Source: an uncultured Lachnospiraceae bacterium
GTDB lineage: Bacteria > Bacillota > Clostridia > Lachnospirales > Lachnospiraceae
Length of the DNA: 64,000 nt
Direction of reading: 5' to 3'
Assembly: GCA_910587305.1 (NCBI GenBank)
Contig: CAJUKV010000001.1
Span: 168,576-232,575 of the forward strand
In this document: piece by piece, positions 16,727 to 24,902 of the stretch
How the letters are laid out: each line of letters starts with the position of its first letter
Position numbering within the stretch: position 1 is the stretch's first letter
The notes under the pieces: model-generated
Database searches by the model: none
The model's input: only the letters and a program-made list of their open reading frames with translations
Told to the model about the DNA's origin: nothing
Position numbers and translations under genes: made by a program

Positions 16727-16800
16727 TTTTCTCCCCACTCGTCCCTGTGGGCCGCCGCCTGTCTTGGCAGCGAATCTCCTTATGCAGACTTGTGCATAGC
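16727..16800 (+). repeat. Truncated relative of the 63.7-kb tandem repeat
   Basis: Begins with TTTTCTCCCCACTCG, matching TTTTCTCCCTACTCG of the repeat near the tRNA, and ends with a similar CCT...TGTGCATA segment. The 5' arm of the first stem is missing; the copy abuts the pyrG stop codon. Confidence 0.5.
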
Positions 16801-16843
16801 AAACGCTGTCATGCCTTACAAGCCGGCTTATTGTAACAAAATT

Positions 16844-16870
16844 CCCCGGAAAGCTACATACTTTCCGGGG
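16844..16870. terminator. Terminator between pyrG and fcl
   Basis: Perfect 10-bp stem CCCCGGAAAG / CTTTCCGGGG with a 7-nt loop, between convergent genes. Confidence 0.85.
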
Positions 16871-16887
16871 AATATATCTCTTTCGGA

Positions 16888-17829
16888 TTACATTCTGGCA
16901 ATATCCACATTTTCTTTAAACCACTTATACGCCAGCGCAACTCCTTCTTCCAGCTCAACCTTATGGCTCCATCCAAGACTGTGAAGCTTATCCACGTTCG
17001 TCAGCTTTCTGGGCGTTCCGTCCGGCATATTTTTATTCCACACAATTTCTCCCTCAAAGCCGACCACCCTTTGAACCGTTTCCGCCAGCTCCCTGATAGT
17101 GACTTCCTTACCTGTTCCAATATTTACATGCTGCTCCCCGTCATAATTTTCAAGCAGGAATACACAGGCGTCCGCCATATCATCCACATAAAGAAATTCC
17201 CGTAAGGGCGTTCCCGTACCCCACAGTTCCACCGTGGGCTTATTGTTCACTTTCGCCTCATGGAATTTACGAATCATGGCAGGCATAACATGAGACCCCT
17301 CTAAATCGTAATTATCATAGGGACCATACAAGTTTGTGGGCATACAGCTGATAAAATCATCCCCATACTGTCTTTTATAAAATTTACACATTTCAAGTCC
17401 CGCTATCTTGGCAATCGCGTAGGCTTCGTTGGTCTCCTCCAAAGGGCCGGTCAAAAGAGCGTCCTCCGGAATCGGCTGTGGCGCCATCCTGGGATAAATA
17501 CAGGTGCTTCCCAGAAAAAGAAGTTTTTTCACCTTAAATTTATGACAGCAGTCAATCACATTACACTGAATCTGCATATTTTCATAAGCAAAATCCGCAG
17601 GCGTTGTATTATTGGCATTGATACCGCCCACTTTAGCCGCCGCCAGAACCACGACATCCGCTTTCTCCTTCTCAAAAAAGTCCCGCACCATGGCCTGATT
17701 GGTCAAATCCAGTTCCCTGTGGGTCCTCCCAATCACATTCACATACCCTTTTGCCTCCAAATTCCTGACAATCGCACTGCCTACCAGGCCCCTGTGGCCT
17801 GCCACATAAATTTTGTCCGCTTTGTTCAT
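16888..17829 (-). CDS. fcl: GDP-L-fucose synthase
   Basis: 313 aa extended short-chain dehydrogenase. NADP-binding GHRGLVGSA at the N-terminus; catalytic Ser in FLGSTCIYP and YxxxK (YAIAKIAG) in the middle. It epimerises and reduces GDP-4-keto-6-deoxy-mannose to GDP-fucose, directly after Gmd, which is encoded two genes upstream in the same direction. ATG 17829 is preceded by GGAGGG; an upstream in-frame ATG at 17853 lacks a good site. GDP-fucose should feed a surface glycan, but no fucosyltransferase is in the window. Confidence 0.94.
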   Translation of the reverse strand: MNKADKIYVAGHRGLVGSAIVRNLEAKGYVNVIGRTHRELDLTNQAMVRDFFEKEKADVVVLAAAKVGGINANNTTPADFAYENMQIQCNVIDCCHKFKVKKLLFLGSTCIYPRMAPQPIPEDALLTGPLEETNEAYAIAKIAGLEMCKFYKRQYGDDFISCMPTNLYGPYDNYDLEGSHVMPAMIRKFHEAKVNNKPTVELWGTGTPLREFLYVDDMADACVFLLENYDGEQHVNIGTGKEVTIRELAETVQRVVGFEGEIVWNKNMPDGTPRKLTNVDKLHSLGWSHKVELEEGVALAYKWFKENVDIARM

Positions 17830-17950
17830 CGTCATATCCCTCCATGCTTCCAATTGCCCTCAAATTTGTCAATTATATTCCTTTAAGCTATTTAAGCAAA
17901 CCTCCATGCCGCTACCCTGCATCAGCATAAATCCGGATAAGGAATGCCTG

Positions 17951-19609
17951 TTAATGTATCACATCACGAAAGCCCTCCCGTATGGTATCACCCAGGAAAA
18001 TATCCTCCGCCCTCACCGGCGCCGACGGGAAATCCCGATACCCTACTCTATCTCCCTGCACCGGATAGTAAAAAGTATATCCGTGAAGCTCATAGGAGAC
18101 CGTATCAAAATTTTCATAATCCTTTTGTCTGACCAAATATTGGCTGGTTGCTCCCTTTGCCGTCTCCACGCCAAAGGCCGCCAGTTTATAAGTCCCGGCC
18201 AGCGCAATTACTATCAGATATATTTTAAACCTGTCCATATGGGGACTGATGATTAAATACAAATATCCCCACACCAGCACCGGAAACATCCATAAAAATA
18301 CACACCCATACCGAACCAGCGGCGCGCTCAAAAGCCAAAACAAAAAGCATGCCATCAGTGTTCCGGCCGTATGAAGAAAGTCCAGCATATCATTTCTTCT
18401 TTTTATAACTGCATAAGCCAGATACACCATCCATAATGAAATTCCCAAAAGGGCCATAACCAGAAAAGCTTTATTACTTCCGTCTAACTGCGCCGCCCAC
18501 TCAGGCAGCCACTTTAAGGGGGGATCCCCATATCTTCCTACGTCGCTAAATCCCCTGCCCCACACCTGTATCTCCTTTGCATCATAATCCGCCATCCCCT
18601 TAGGAATCTTAAAAGCAAAAGAAAACAAATCAATTGAAGTAAAAGGATAAACCAGCCAGCCGGACAAAATCACATTACGTATCAGAAACGGCAGAACCGT
18701 TAAAATCCCCGCCGCCAAAAATTTAAGAATTTCTTTTCCCCGCTTTTCCTTTAACATCATGATTGCCGGCTTAACCGTAAGCAGAAGGATAAGCGCTCCG
18801 GAAAGTTTCACCGTGATTACGCTCACACTCAGCACACATAATAAGGCATATGGCAGGTAGGAATCTTCCTTTTTCTCAATTAGCTCCAGCCACCTTATCA
18901 GAATAAAAAAGACCAAAAGCACCATAAAGTAATCCGATGCCGGGGACACCATCTCGTCAAAAATCATTAGCAGATAATAGATGGCGATAATCCTTGCAAA
19001 ATCTGAAAGCGCGGGCTTTTTCATTCCCCCTTTTATGAATGCTTCCAGGCACACCAGCGCCAGTAAAAAAGCCAGAAAACCCGCGCAGCAATGATAAGAT
19101 TGTCCCCCCAAAAAGGCCATGCTGTATAGCGCTGACAGACAAAATGCCGCGCTGTTATAAGCCAGCCTGCTATGCAAATTGCCTAAACCGGGAACCACTC
19201 CATATTCTTCGATCCAACGAATGCTCTGAGCATGATACAATCCTGTGTCATAATGTATCACTCCCATAGAAGCGCCATAAGCAAAACCTAAAAAAAGCAA
19301 TAGCAGCACAACCGCCTTTACCGGCGTAACAGTCAGTCTGAAGGTATGCAGATGATTTAAAAATACTCTTTTCAAGAAAATAATGCAAAAAACGCATGCA
19401 AAGAGCAAAATTACATTGGCTGCAAGCCCAACCTTCCAAAATATGCTGAAAAACTGCGCAAAAACCGTGACTGCCCCAATGCCTGCATACAGATAACTAA
19501 CCTTGTGTCCACAGGAATAATTCTCTCCTGCAATTAACCTGATAGAGGCGACTCCTATCACATAACAGGTAAACAGCATATACAGCCAGATGAGAATAAC
19601 AGAAAGCAT
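17951..19609 (-). CDS. LIC_10190-type polytopic membrane protein
   Basis: 552 aa with about twelve hydrophobic segments. The loop HYDTGLYHAQSIRWI followed by GLGNLHSRLAYNSAAF matches the pattern of LIC_10190-family membrane proteins found in lipopolysaccharide and capsule loci, which look like GT-C glycosyltransferases; this assignment rests on remembered family features. It lies between gmd and fcl in the same direction, 28 bp after gmd, so it probably assembles or modifies a fucose-containing polymer. No catalytic proof is visible. Confidence 0.7.
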   Translation of the reverse strand: MLSVILIWLYMLFTCYVIGVASIRLIAGENYSCGHKVSYLYAGIGAVTVFAQFFSIFWKVGLAANVILLFACVFCIIFLKRVFLNHLHTFRLTVTPVKAVVLLLLFLGFAYGASMGVIHYDTGLYHAQSIRWIEEYGVVPGLGNLHSRLAYNSAAFCLSALYSMAFLGGQSYHCCAGFLAFLLALVCLEAFIKGGMKKPALSDFARIIAIYYLLMIFDEMVSPASDYFMVLLVFFILIRWLELIEKKEDSYLPYALLCVLSVSVITVKLSGALILLLTVKPAIMMLKEKRGKEILKFLAAGILTVLPFLIRNVILSGWLVYPFTSIDLFSFAFKIPKGMADYDAKEIQVWGRGFSDVGRYGDPPLKWLPEWAAQLDGSNKAFLVMALLGISLWMVYLAYAVIKRRNDMLDFLHTAGTLMACFLFWLLSAPLVRYGCVFLWMFPVLVWGYLYLIISPHMDRFKIYLIVIALAGTYKLAAFGVETAKGATSQYLVRQKDYENFDTVSYELHGYTFYYPVQGDRVGYRDFPSAPVRAEDIFLGDTIREGFRDVIH

Positions 19610-19637
19610 TCGACCATCCTCTTTTACAATGGCAGGG

Positions 19638-20711
19638 CTATTTCTTCATTTTCCCTTCCTTATATTCCTCACAACTGATTCCGGCTATCTCCTTTAAGTC
19701 GGCATCCATCATCATTGCTACAAGTCCCTTAAAATCTACATCCCTTTTCCAGCCCAAGATCTTTTCAGCCTTTGCGGCATTTCCCCACAAAAATTCAACC
19801 TCGGCCGGACGGTAAAATTCAGGATTCACATCCACAAGCAATTTCCCTGTTTCCGCATCATAACCCTTTTCCTTCACGCCGGTTCCTTCCCATCTGAGGG
19901 AAATACCAAGCTCCCCAAAGGCTGACTCTACAAATTCCCGCACCGTATGGGTTTCGTTAGTGGCAAGCACAAAGTCATCAGGTTTATCCTGCTGCAGCAT
20001 CATCCACATTCCTTTGACGTAATCTCCTGCAAATCCCCAATCCCGCTTTGCATTCATATTTCCCAAAGATAGCTTCTCCTGTTTGCCGGCAATGATATTT
20101 GCAATTGCCAACGTGATCTTTCTTGTAACAAAATTTTCTCCTCGCCTCGGAGACTCATGGTTAAATAAAATGCCATTACATGCAAACAAGTTATAAGACT
20201 CTCTGTAATTTACCGTTATCCAATAGGAATACAGCTTTGCCGCCCCATAGGGACTCTTGGGATAAAAAGGGGTCGCCTCGCTTTGCGGCGCCGTCTCAGG
20301 CAGGCCCCCAAATAACTCTGAAGTAGACGCCTGATAATATCTGCAGTTTCCACCGTTTACGCGAATGGCCTCTAAAAGTTTCAGAGTACTCACCCCGGTA
20401 GCCTCCGCCGTATATTCCGGCACTTCAAAAGATACGCCCACATGGGACTGAGCCGCCAGATTATAAACTTCCGTAGGGCGGATTTCCGATATAAGCCGCA
20501 TCAGATTACTGGAATCTGTTGTATCCGCATAATGAAGAAAAAATTTGATTTTATGATAATCCGAGTGAATCAGATGGTCAATGCGAAAGGTATTACTGAT
20601 ACTGTGCCTGCGCACAAGGCCATGGACTTCATACCCTTTCTCCAGCAAAAATTCCGCCAGATAAGAGCCGTCCTGCCCTGTTATTCCTGTAATAAAAGCT
20701 ATTTTTTGCAT
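19638..20711 (-). CDS. gmd: GDP-mannose 4,6-dehydratase
   Basis: 357 aa. Extended SDR with N-terminal TGITGQDGSYLAEFLLEKGYEV, catalytic Ser/Thr in STSELFGG, and YxxxK in YGAAKLYSYW. It makes GDP-4-keto-6-deoxy-mannose, substrate of Fcl encoded downstream. The start follows AAGGAG at good spacing. A GC hairpin of the TTTGTG family lies 37 nt upstream. First gene of a three-gene GDP-fucose cluster, about 200 bp after the PAP2-like gene. Confidence 0.96.
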   Translation of the reverse strand: MQKIAFITGITGQDGSYLAEFLLEKGYEVHGLVRRHSISNTFRIDHLIHSDYHKIKFFLHYADTTDSSNLMRLISEIRPTEVYNLAAQSHVGVSFEVPEYTAEATGVSTLKLLEAIRVNGGNCRYYQASTSELFGGLPETAPQSEATPFYPKSPYGAAKLYSYWITVNYRESYNLFACNGILFNHESPRRGENFVTRKITLAIANIIAGKQEKLSLGNMNAKRDWGFAGDYVKGMWMMLQQDKPDDFVLATNETHTVREFVESAFGELGISLRWEGTGVKEKGYDAETGKLLVDVNPEFYRPAEVEFLWGNAAKAEKILGWKRDVDFKGLVAMMMDADLKEIAGISCEEYKEGKMKK

Positions 20712-20746
20712 AAACTGTCTCCTTTATTTTTATAGTAATCTCCATT

Positions 20747-20771
20747 CCGCCGCCAGGTCGGCGGCACAAAC
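20747..20771 (-). repeat. Short hairpin, TTTGTG family, upstream of gmd
   Basis: Minus strand GTTTGTGCCGCC...GGCGGCGG: 6-8 GC pairs with a short loop, in the 208-bp gap upstream of gmd. The rest of that gap (20712-20919) shows nothing else clear. Confidence 0.6.
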
Positions 20772-20919
20772 AGTAATGAAAGTTGTTAAGGTGCGCCATT
20801 TATCGGCTGTCCTCTATTTTCTTTCACAGTAAACGACATTAGAAATTGTGCTTTGGGCTCTGCAAAAATTTCCGCCTATGGCTTTAACAGAAGCCGGAAG
20901 CGACAACTTATTATGTTGT

Positions 20920-21378
20920 TTAAGATATATTCATAACAATCACGGCAATAATAATTCCCAGGATAGCGCCCATTAAAACCTGTAAAGGCGTATGTCCCAC
21001 AAATTCTTTCAAACGTTCTTCGGCGCTAATGCGCTTGCCCATATTCATAAGAACTTCCATCATCTCGTTTAAGACCCGTCCCTGTCTGCCGGTCTCCCTG
21101 CGCACCCCCATAGCGTCATACATGACGATAATTGCAACCATCATTGTTACCGCAAACTCGAAGCTTCCTCCGCCATATTTTATCCCTGTGGAGGTTGCCA
21201 GCGCGCACACAGTTGCCGAATGGGAGCTGGGCATGCCTCCGCCCCCCACCATTCTTTCCATCAGAAACTGTTTCGTGATAATCAGGTGAATCAAAGTTTT
21301 GAGAACCTGGGCCACCAGCCATCCGAGAGCGGCTGAGACAAATATCTGATTTTGAAGTAAATCCGTAATAAAATCCAT
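20920..21378 (-). CDS. Divergent PAP2 family membrane protein (DUF212/YuiD-like)
   Basis: 152 aa, three to four membrane segments. The segment GGMPSSHSATVCAL is the PAP2-like catalytic loop, with a conserved GHTPLQVLMGAILG C-terminal part. Related PAP2 enzymes dephosphorylate lipid phosphates such as undecaprenyl pyrophosphate; for this divergent group the reaction is not established. Its ATG lies one base after the rfbD stop, so the two are coupled. That pairing fits a role in polysaccharide lipid-carrier recycling, which is inference. Confidence 0.85.
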   Translation of the reverse strand: MDFITDLLQNQIFVSAALGWLVAQVLKTLIHLIITKQFLMERMVGGGGMPSSHSATVCALATSTGIKYGGGSFEFAVTMMVAIIVMYDAMGVRRETGRQGRVLNEMMEVLMNMGKRISAEERLKEFVGHTPLQVLMGAILGIIIAVIVMNIS

Positions 21379-21379
21379 C

Positions 21380-22225
21380 TTATTTCAATTCCCTCATATA
21401 AACGGCCAGTGCGTCCTTCCAATCTGCAAACCGGTAGCCCCCCGTCAGCTTAAGCATATAATTTTCCAGTATGGAATATGCCGGCCTCGGCGCCTTTGCC
21501 CCAAACTCTTGCGTTGTAATTTTTTCCACTTTTGTATCCTTGCCTGCGAGCCTGAATATTTCTTCCGTAAACCGGGCCCATGAGCAGCTTCCCTCACAGG
21601 TAGCATGGAACAAACCATAATTTTCCGTAAAAATAAGCTGGGCAATGGCATGTGCAAGCTCCTTTGCACTGGTAGGGCTGCCCACCTGGTCGTCTACTAC
21701 CCTGACCTTATCATTACTTTCAGATAGGCGAAGCATCGTCTTTACAAAATTCTTTCCATCCCCATAAAGCCATGCCGTTCTTAAAATAAAATATCGACGA
21801 GCAAAATCCTTTACCATATTTTCTCCCGCCAGCTTAGTGGCGCCATACACTCCCTGAGGATTGGGCCGGTCAAACTCAAAATACGGCTTATCCGTATTAC
21901 CGTCAAACACATAATCCGTAGATATATGGATCATCTTTGCCCCTGTCTCGGATGAAGCAATGCTCAAATTCTTTGGCCCAATAGCATTGATGCGATAAGC
22001 CTTGTCCAATTCGTCTTCACAGGCATCCACCCCTGTGTGGGCGGCACAGTTGATAATGGCATAAGGCTTTACCTCCCTTACAAGCTCCATAACCTTATCG
22101 ATGCTTGTAATATCCAGTTCCGCCACATCGGTATTTACCAATTCGATGTCATGGTTTTCCTTCCACTCAAGATTAATTGCACGTCCAAGCTGACCATTAC
22201 AACCTGTTACAATAATTTTTTTCAT
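21380..22225 (-). CDS. rfbD: dTDP-4-dehydrorhamnose reductase
   Basis: 281 aa. N-terminal NAD-binding TGCNGQLGRA, STDYVFDG mid-protein, and YxxxK in YGATKLAGE. It carries out the last step of dTDP-L-rhamnose synthesis. ATG 22225 follows GGAGG; an ATG at 22237 lacks a site. rfbA, rfbB and rfbC are not in the window, so they must lie elsewhere or the gene serves another sugar. Likely co-transcribed with the PAP2-like gene. Confidence 0.93.
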   Translation of the reverse strand: MKKIIVTGCNGQLGRAINLEWKENHDIELVNTDVAELDITSIDKVMELVREVKPYAIINCAAHTGVDACEDELDKAYRINAIGPKNLSIASSETGAKMIHISTDYVFDGNTDKPYFEFDRPNPQGVYGATKLAGENMVKDFARRYFILRTAWLYGDGKNFVKTMLRLSESNDKVRVVDDQVGSPTSAKELAHAIAQLIFTENYGLFHATCEGSCSWARFTEEIFRLAGKDTKVEKITTQEFGAKAPRPAYSILENYMLKLTGGYRFADWKDALAVYMRELK

Positions 22226-22387
22226 GCTAACCTCCATTTTGACGCCTTAGAACATCTCTTTACACTTTGCCTATTATTTTACCCTTTAAATCCATTTTAG
22301 ACAAGTAGTTCCCAAAATCATTCTTTTTTTATCGTGTTTCGTAATAATTTCTTAATAATTTTGTATAACATTTTACATACTTTTCTA

Positions 22388-22416
22388 GTGACGCTAGTTT
22401 CTTTCTGTGCTATAAT
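22388..22416 (+). promoter_or_regulatory. Promoter of the DUF3048 pair
   Basis: GTGACG (22388-22393), 17-bp spacer ending TGTGC, TATAAT (22411-22416). The upstream gap to rfbD is AT-rich and otherwise empty. Confidence 0.7.
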
Positions 22417-22477
22417 TATTACCGTGTGATTTTAGGCGTACTGTTACAATTATATGAAAGAAAGTGAGGAAATATTG

Positions 22478-23653
22478 ATGAAAAGATTACAAGTACTTTT
22501 TCTTGTAGCCTTATCTTCATCTCTTTTGTTATTTGGATGTGGAAAAAAAGATGAAGAGGTCAGTGAGACTCTTGTCCAACCTATTGTAGAGCCAATTACT
22601 GAAACAACAACTCCTGAGGAAGAGCCGGGAGAACCGGAAGAACCGGAAGAGGAAGCTGATGTTCCTCCACAGGAAGGTATGGTCAGAAGCCCCCTTACCA
22701 ATGAATGGATTGACGGTGCTCTTGAGGATGTAAGACCTATCGCCGTAATGAGCCCGAATGATTCCGGCGCTCTGCCTCATTATAACTTTTCCAAAGCGGA
22801 CATTTTGTATGAATGCCCTGTTGAGGGTGGTATCACCAGAAGTATGGCCGTCTTTAAGGACTGGCAGAATTTAGACCGGATCGGAAACGTAAGAAGCAGC
22901 CGTGATTATTTTATTTACTGGGCGCTGGAATGGGATTCTATCTATGTTCATTTTGGCGGCCCCTTTTATATTGACGATTTGATCGAACAGGAAAGCACAA
23001 ATAATATAACAGGCTGCAGCTATGGCGCCGGTGGAAGGTCCGGTTTAAATGAAAATGCATTTTATCGTGCTACCGACCGTTCCGCTCCCCAGAATGCCTA
23101 TACAAGCACAGAAGGGATTAACAGCGCTATAGACAAATTGGGATATTCCAAGACCTATCGCGATAGTTATTACGAGCCTGATCATTTCAAATTTGCATCT
23201 GAGAAAGAGCCTAACACGTTAGAGAGCTACTCTGATGCAGTCAGTGCAAAAGAAATTGACTTGTCAAAGCCTTATCCGATTACGAAAACGGCTTTTACAT
23301 ATAACGAGGAGGACGGATTATATTACCGCTCCATGTACGGCAAGGCGGATGTGGACGCCGCAAACGGCAACCAACAGCTGGCATTTAAGAATGTGCTTGT
23401 TCAGTTCGCTTACCATGAGGTAAGAGACGCGAAAGGGTATCTTGCTTTTCAGGTTCACGATACGACCAGAGGCGGCTACTTCTTTACAAATGGAAAAGCA
23501 ATTCATGTAAACTGGGAAAAATCAACCGATTATTCGCCCACCAAGTTCTATGACGACGACGGCAATGAAATCCAGCTTAACACAGGCAAAACTATGATTT
23601 GTGTTGTCAAGGATACAGACACAATAAAAGTGGATGGAAATGACTTGAAATAA
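22478..23653 (+). CDS. DUF3048 (YerB-like) lipoprotein 1
   Basis: 391 aa. Signal peptide with lipobox LLFGCG (Cys around residue 21), an acidic Pro/Glu linker (about 35-65), then the two DUF3048 lobes, with SPLTNEWIDG opening, IGNVRSSRDYF, and the C-terminal VHWEK-like VNWEKSTDYSPTKFYDDDGNE block. Function of DUF3048 is unknown; lipid anchoring suggests a cell-surface role. The upstream ATG at 22454 is poorer; GAGGA precedes 22478. Paralogous to the next gene, 29 bp downstream. Confidence 0.85.
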   Translation: MKRLQVLFLVALSSSLLLFGCGKKDEEVSETLVQPIVEPITETTTPEEEPGEPEEPEEEADVPPQEGMVRSPLTNEWIDGALEDVRPIAVMSPNDSGALPHYNFSKADILYECPVEGGITRSMAVFKDWQNLDRIGNVRSSRDYFIYWALEWDSIYVHFGGPFYIDDLIEQESTNNITGCSYGAGGRSGLNENAFYRATDRSAPQNAYTSTEGINSAIDKLGYSKTYRDSYYEPDHFKFASEKEPNTLESYSDAVSAKEIDLSKPYPITKTAFTYNEEDGLYYRSMYGKADVDAANGNQQLAFKNVLVQFAYHEVRDAKGYLAFQVHDTTRGGYFFTNGKAIHVNWEKSTDYSPTKFYDDDGNEIQLNTGKTMICVVKDTDTIKVDGNDLK

Positions 23654-23682
23654 AAATTGTTTGCAGGAAAGGGGAACTAATC

Positions 23683-24840
23683 ATGAAAAAAATCCAAAAA
23701 ATTATTATGATATGTCTCTTTCCAACGCTCCTATTTTCAGGCTGCCAGCCAAAAGAAGAGGCGCAAACCCCCTTAGATCCAATTAAAAATTTAAGTCCTG
23801 CTCCACAGACTTCACAGGCTGTAGAGCAGGCGGTTTCCCCGGAGCCTGCTACGGATCTTCCTCCGGCAAACGGCATGGTCAGAAGCCGTATTACCAATGA
23901 ATGGATTGATGAAGAAATTGCCGGGCGCCGTCCGATTTCTTTTATGGTCCCTAATACCAAAACGGCAAGCCAGTATGGAATTTCAAAAGCTGATATTTTG
24001 TATGAATGTAATGTTGAATCAAGTATCACCCGTTTAATGGGTATATGTGAAAACTGGGATGATATAGAAAAAATTGGAAACATCAGAAGCAGCCGTGACT
24101 ACTTTATGTATTGGTCCTTTGAATGGGATGCCTTTCACATACATTATGGCGGCCCCTTTTATATGGATGACTTGCTTAGCAGAAACGATTCCGATAATAT
24201 TAATCTGAATGTTGATATCTCCAAAACCTACCATTTTCGTGATGTGGCAAAAAACGATTTTGACAATGCCTTTACAAGTTCCGCTCTCATCAGAAAATAT
24301 ATTAACAATGCCGGGTATTCCTTAAGCTACAGAAATAATTATTCGGATGAACAACATTTTTTATTTTCATCCGATCAAATGCCTAATATGCTGACCCAAT
24401 ATGAGGATTCCATTGATGCGTACAAAGTAGATATGTCTCTTGCCTATCCTCTCACAAATTGCTATTTTCAGTATAATGAAGAAACCGGCCTTTATGACAG
24501 GTACCAGCATTTATCCGGTACACCTGAAGGGCCTCATATAGATCTTGCCACCAATACGCCTCTTGCCTTTAAAAATTTGTTGGTACAGAACACTTATTAT
24601 GAGGTCAGAGATCAAAAAGGCTATCTTTCTTTTCAATGTCATGACACCACCCGTGACGGTTGGTTCTTCACCAATGGAAAGGGCATTCATGTTACCTGGG
24701 AAAAGCCCTCTGATTATGGCGCTACCAGATATTATGATGATAATGGCAATGAAATCAAGCTGAATACCGGAAAAACAATGATTTGTATTCTCGCAGACGG
24801 CGATGCGTTTATGGTAGACGGAAAAACAATAATCAAGTAG
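23683..24840 (+). CDS. DUF3048 (YerB-like) lipoprotein 2
   Basis: 385 aa. Lipobox LFSGCQ, short linker, then the same domain plan as the preceding gene: SRITNEWIDE, IGNIRSSRDYF, RDQKGYLSFQCHDTTRDGW, and VTWEKPSDYGATRYYDDNGNE. The pair arose by tandem duplication and has since diverged, most strongly in the linker and the middle. An AGGAAAGGGG site precedes the ATG. Its last codons and stop form one arm of a 24-bp perfect hairpin. Confidence 0.85.
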   Translation: MKKIQKIIMICLFPTLLFSGCQPKEEAQTPLDPIKNLSPAPQTSQAVEQAVSPEPATDLPPANGMVRSRITNEWIDEEIAGRRPISFMVPNTKTASQYGISKADILYECNVESSITRLMGICENWDDIEKIGNIRSSRDYFMYWSFEWDAFHIHYGGPFYMDDLLSRNDSDNINLNVDISKTYHFRDVAKNDFDNAFTSSALIRKYINNAGYSLSYRNNYSDEQHFLFSSDQMPNMLTQYEDSIDAYKVDMSLAYPLTNCYFQYNEETGLYDRYQHLSGTPEGPHIDLATNTPLAFKNLLVQNTYYEVRDQKGYLSFQCHDTTRDGWFFTNGKGIHVTWEKPSDYGATRYYDDNGNEIKLNTGKTMICILADGDAFMVDGKTIIK

Positions 24841-24876
24841 GAGGGAGCTAACGCTCCCTCCTACTTGATTATTGTT
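24825..24876. terminator. 24-bp perfect inverted repeat, convergent terminator
   Basis: 24825-24848 pairs exactly with 24853-24876 around a TAAC loop. The left arm contains the stop codon of the DUF3048 gene; the right arm ends 26 bp before the leuA stop. Probably a shared bidirectional terminator. Confidence 0.85.
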
Positions 24877-24902
24877 CAATTAATATCTCTCGCTCTTCTA
24901 TT

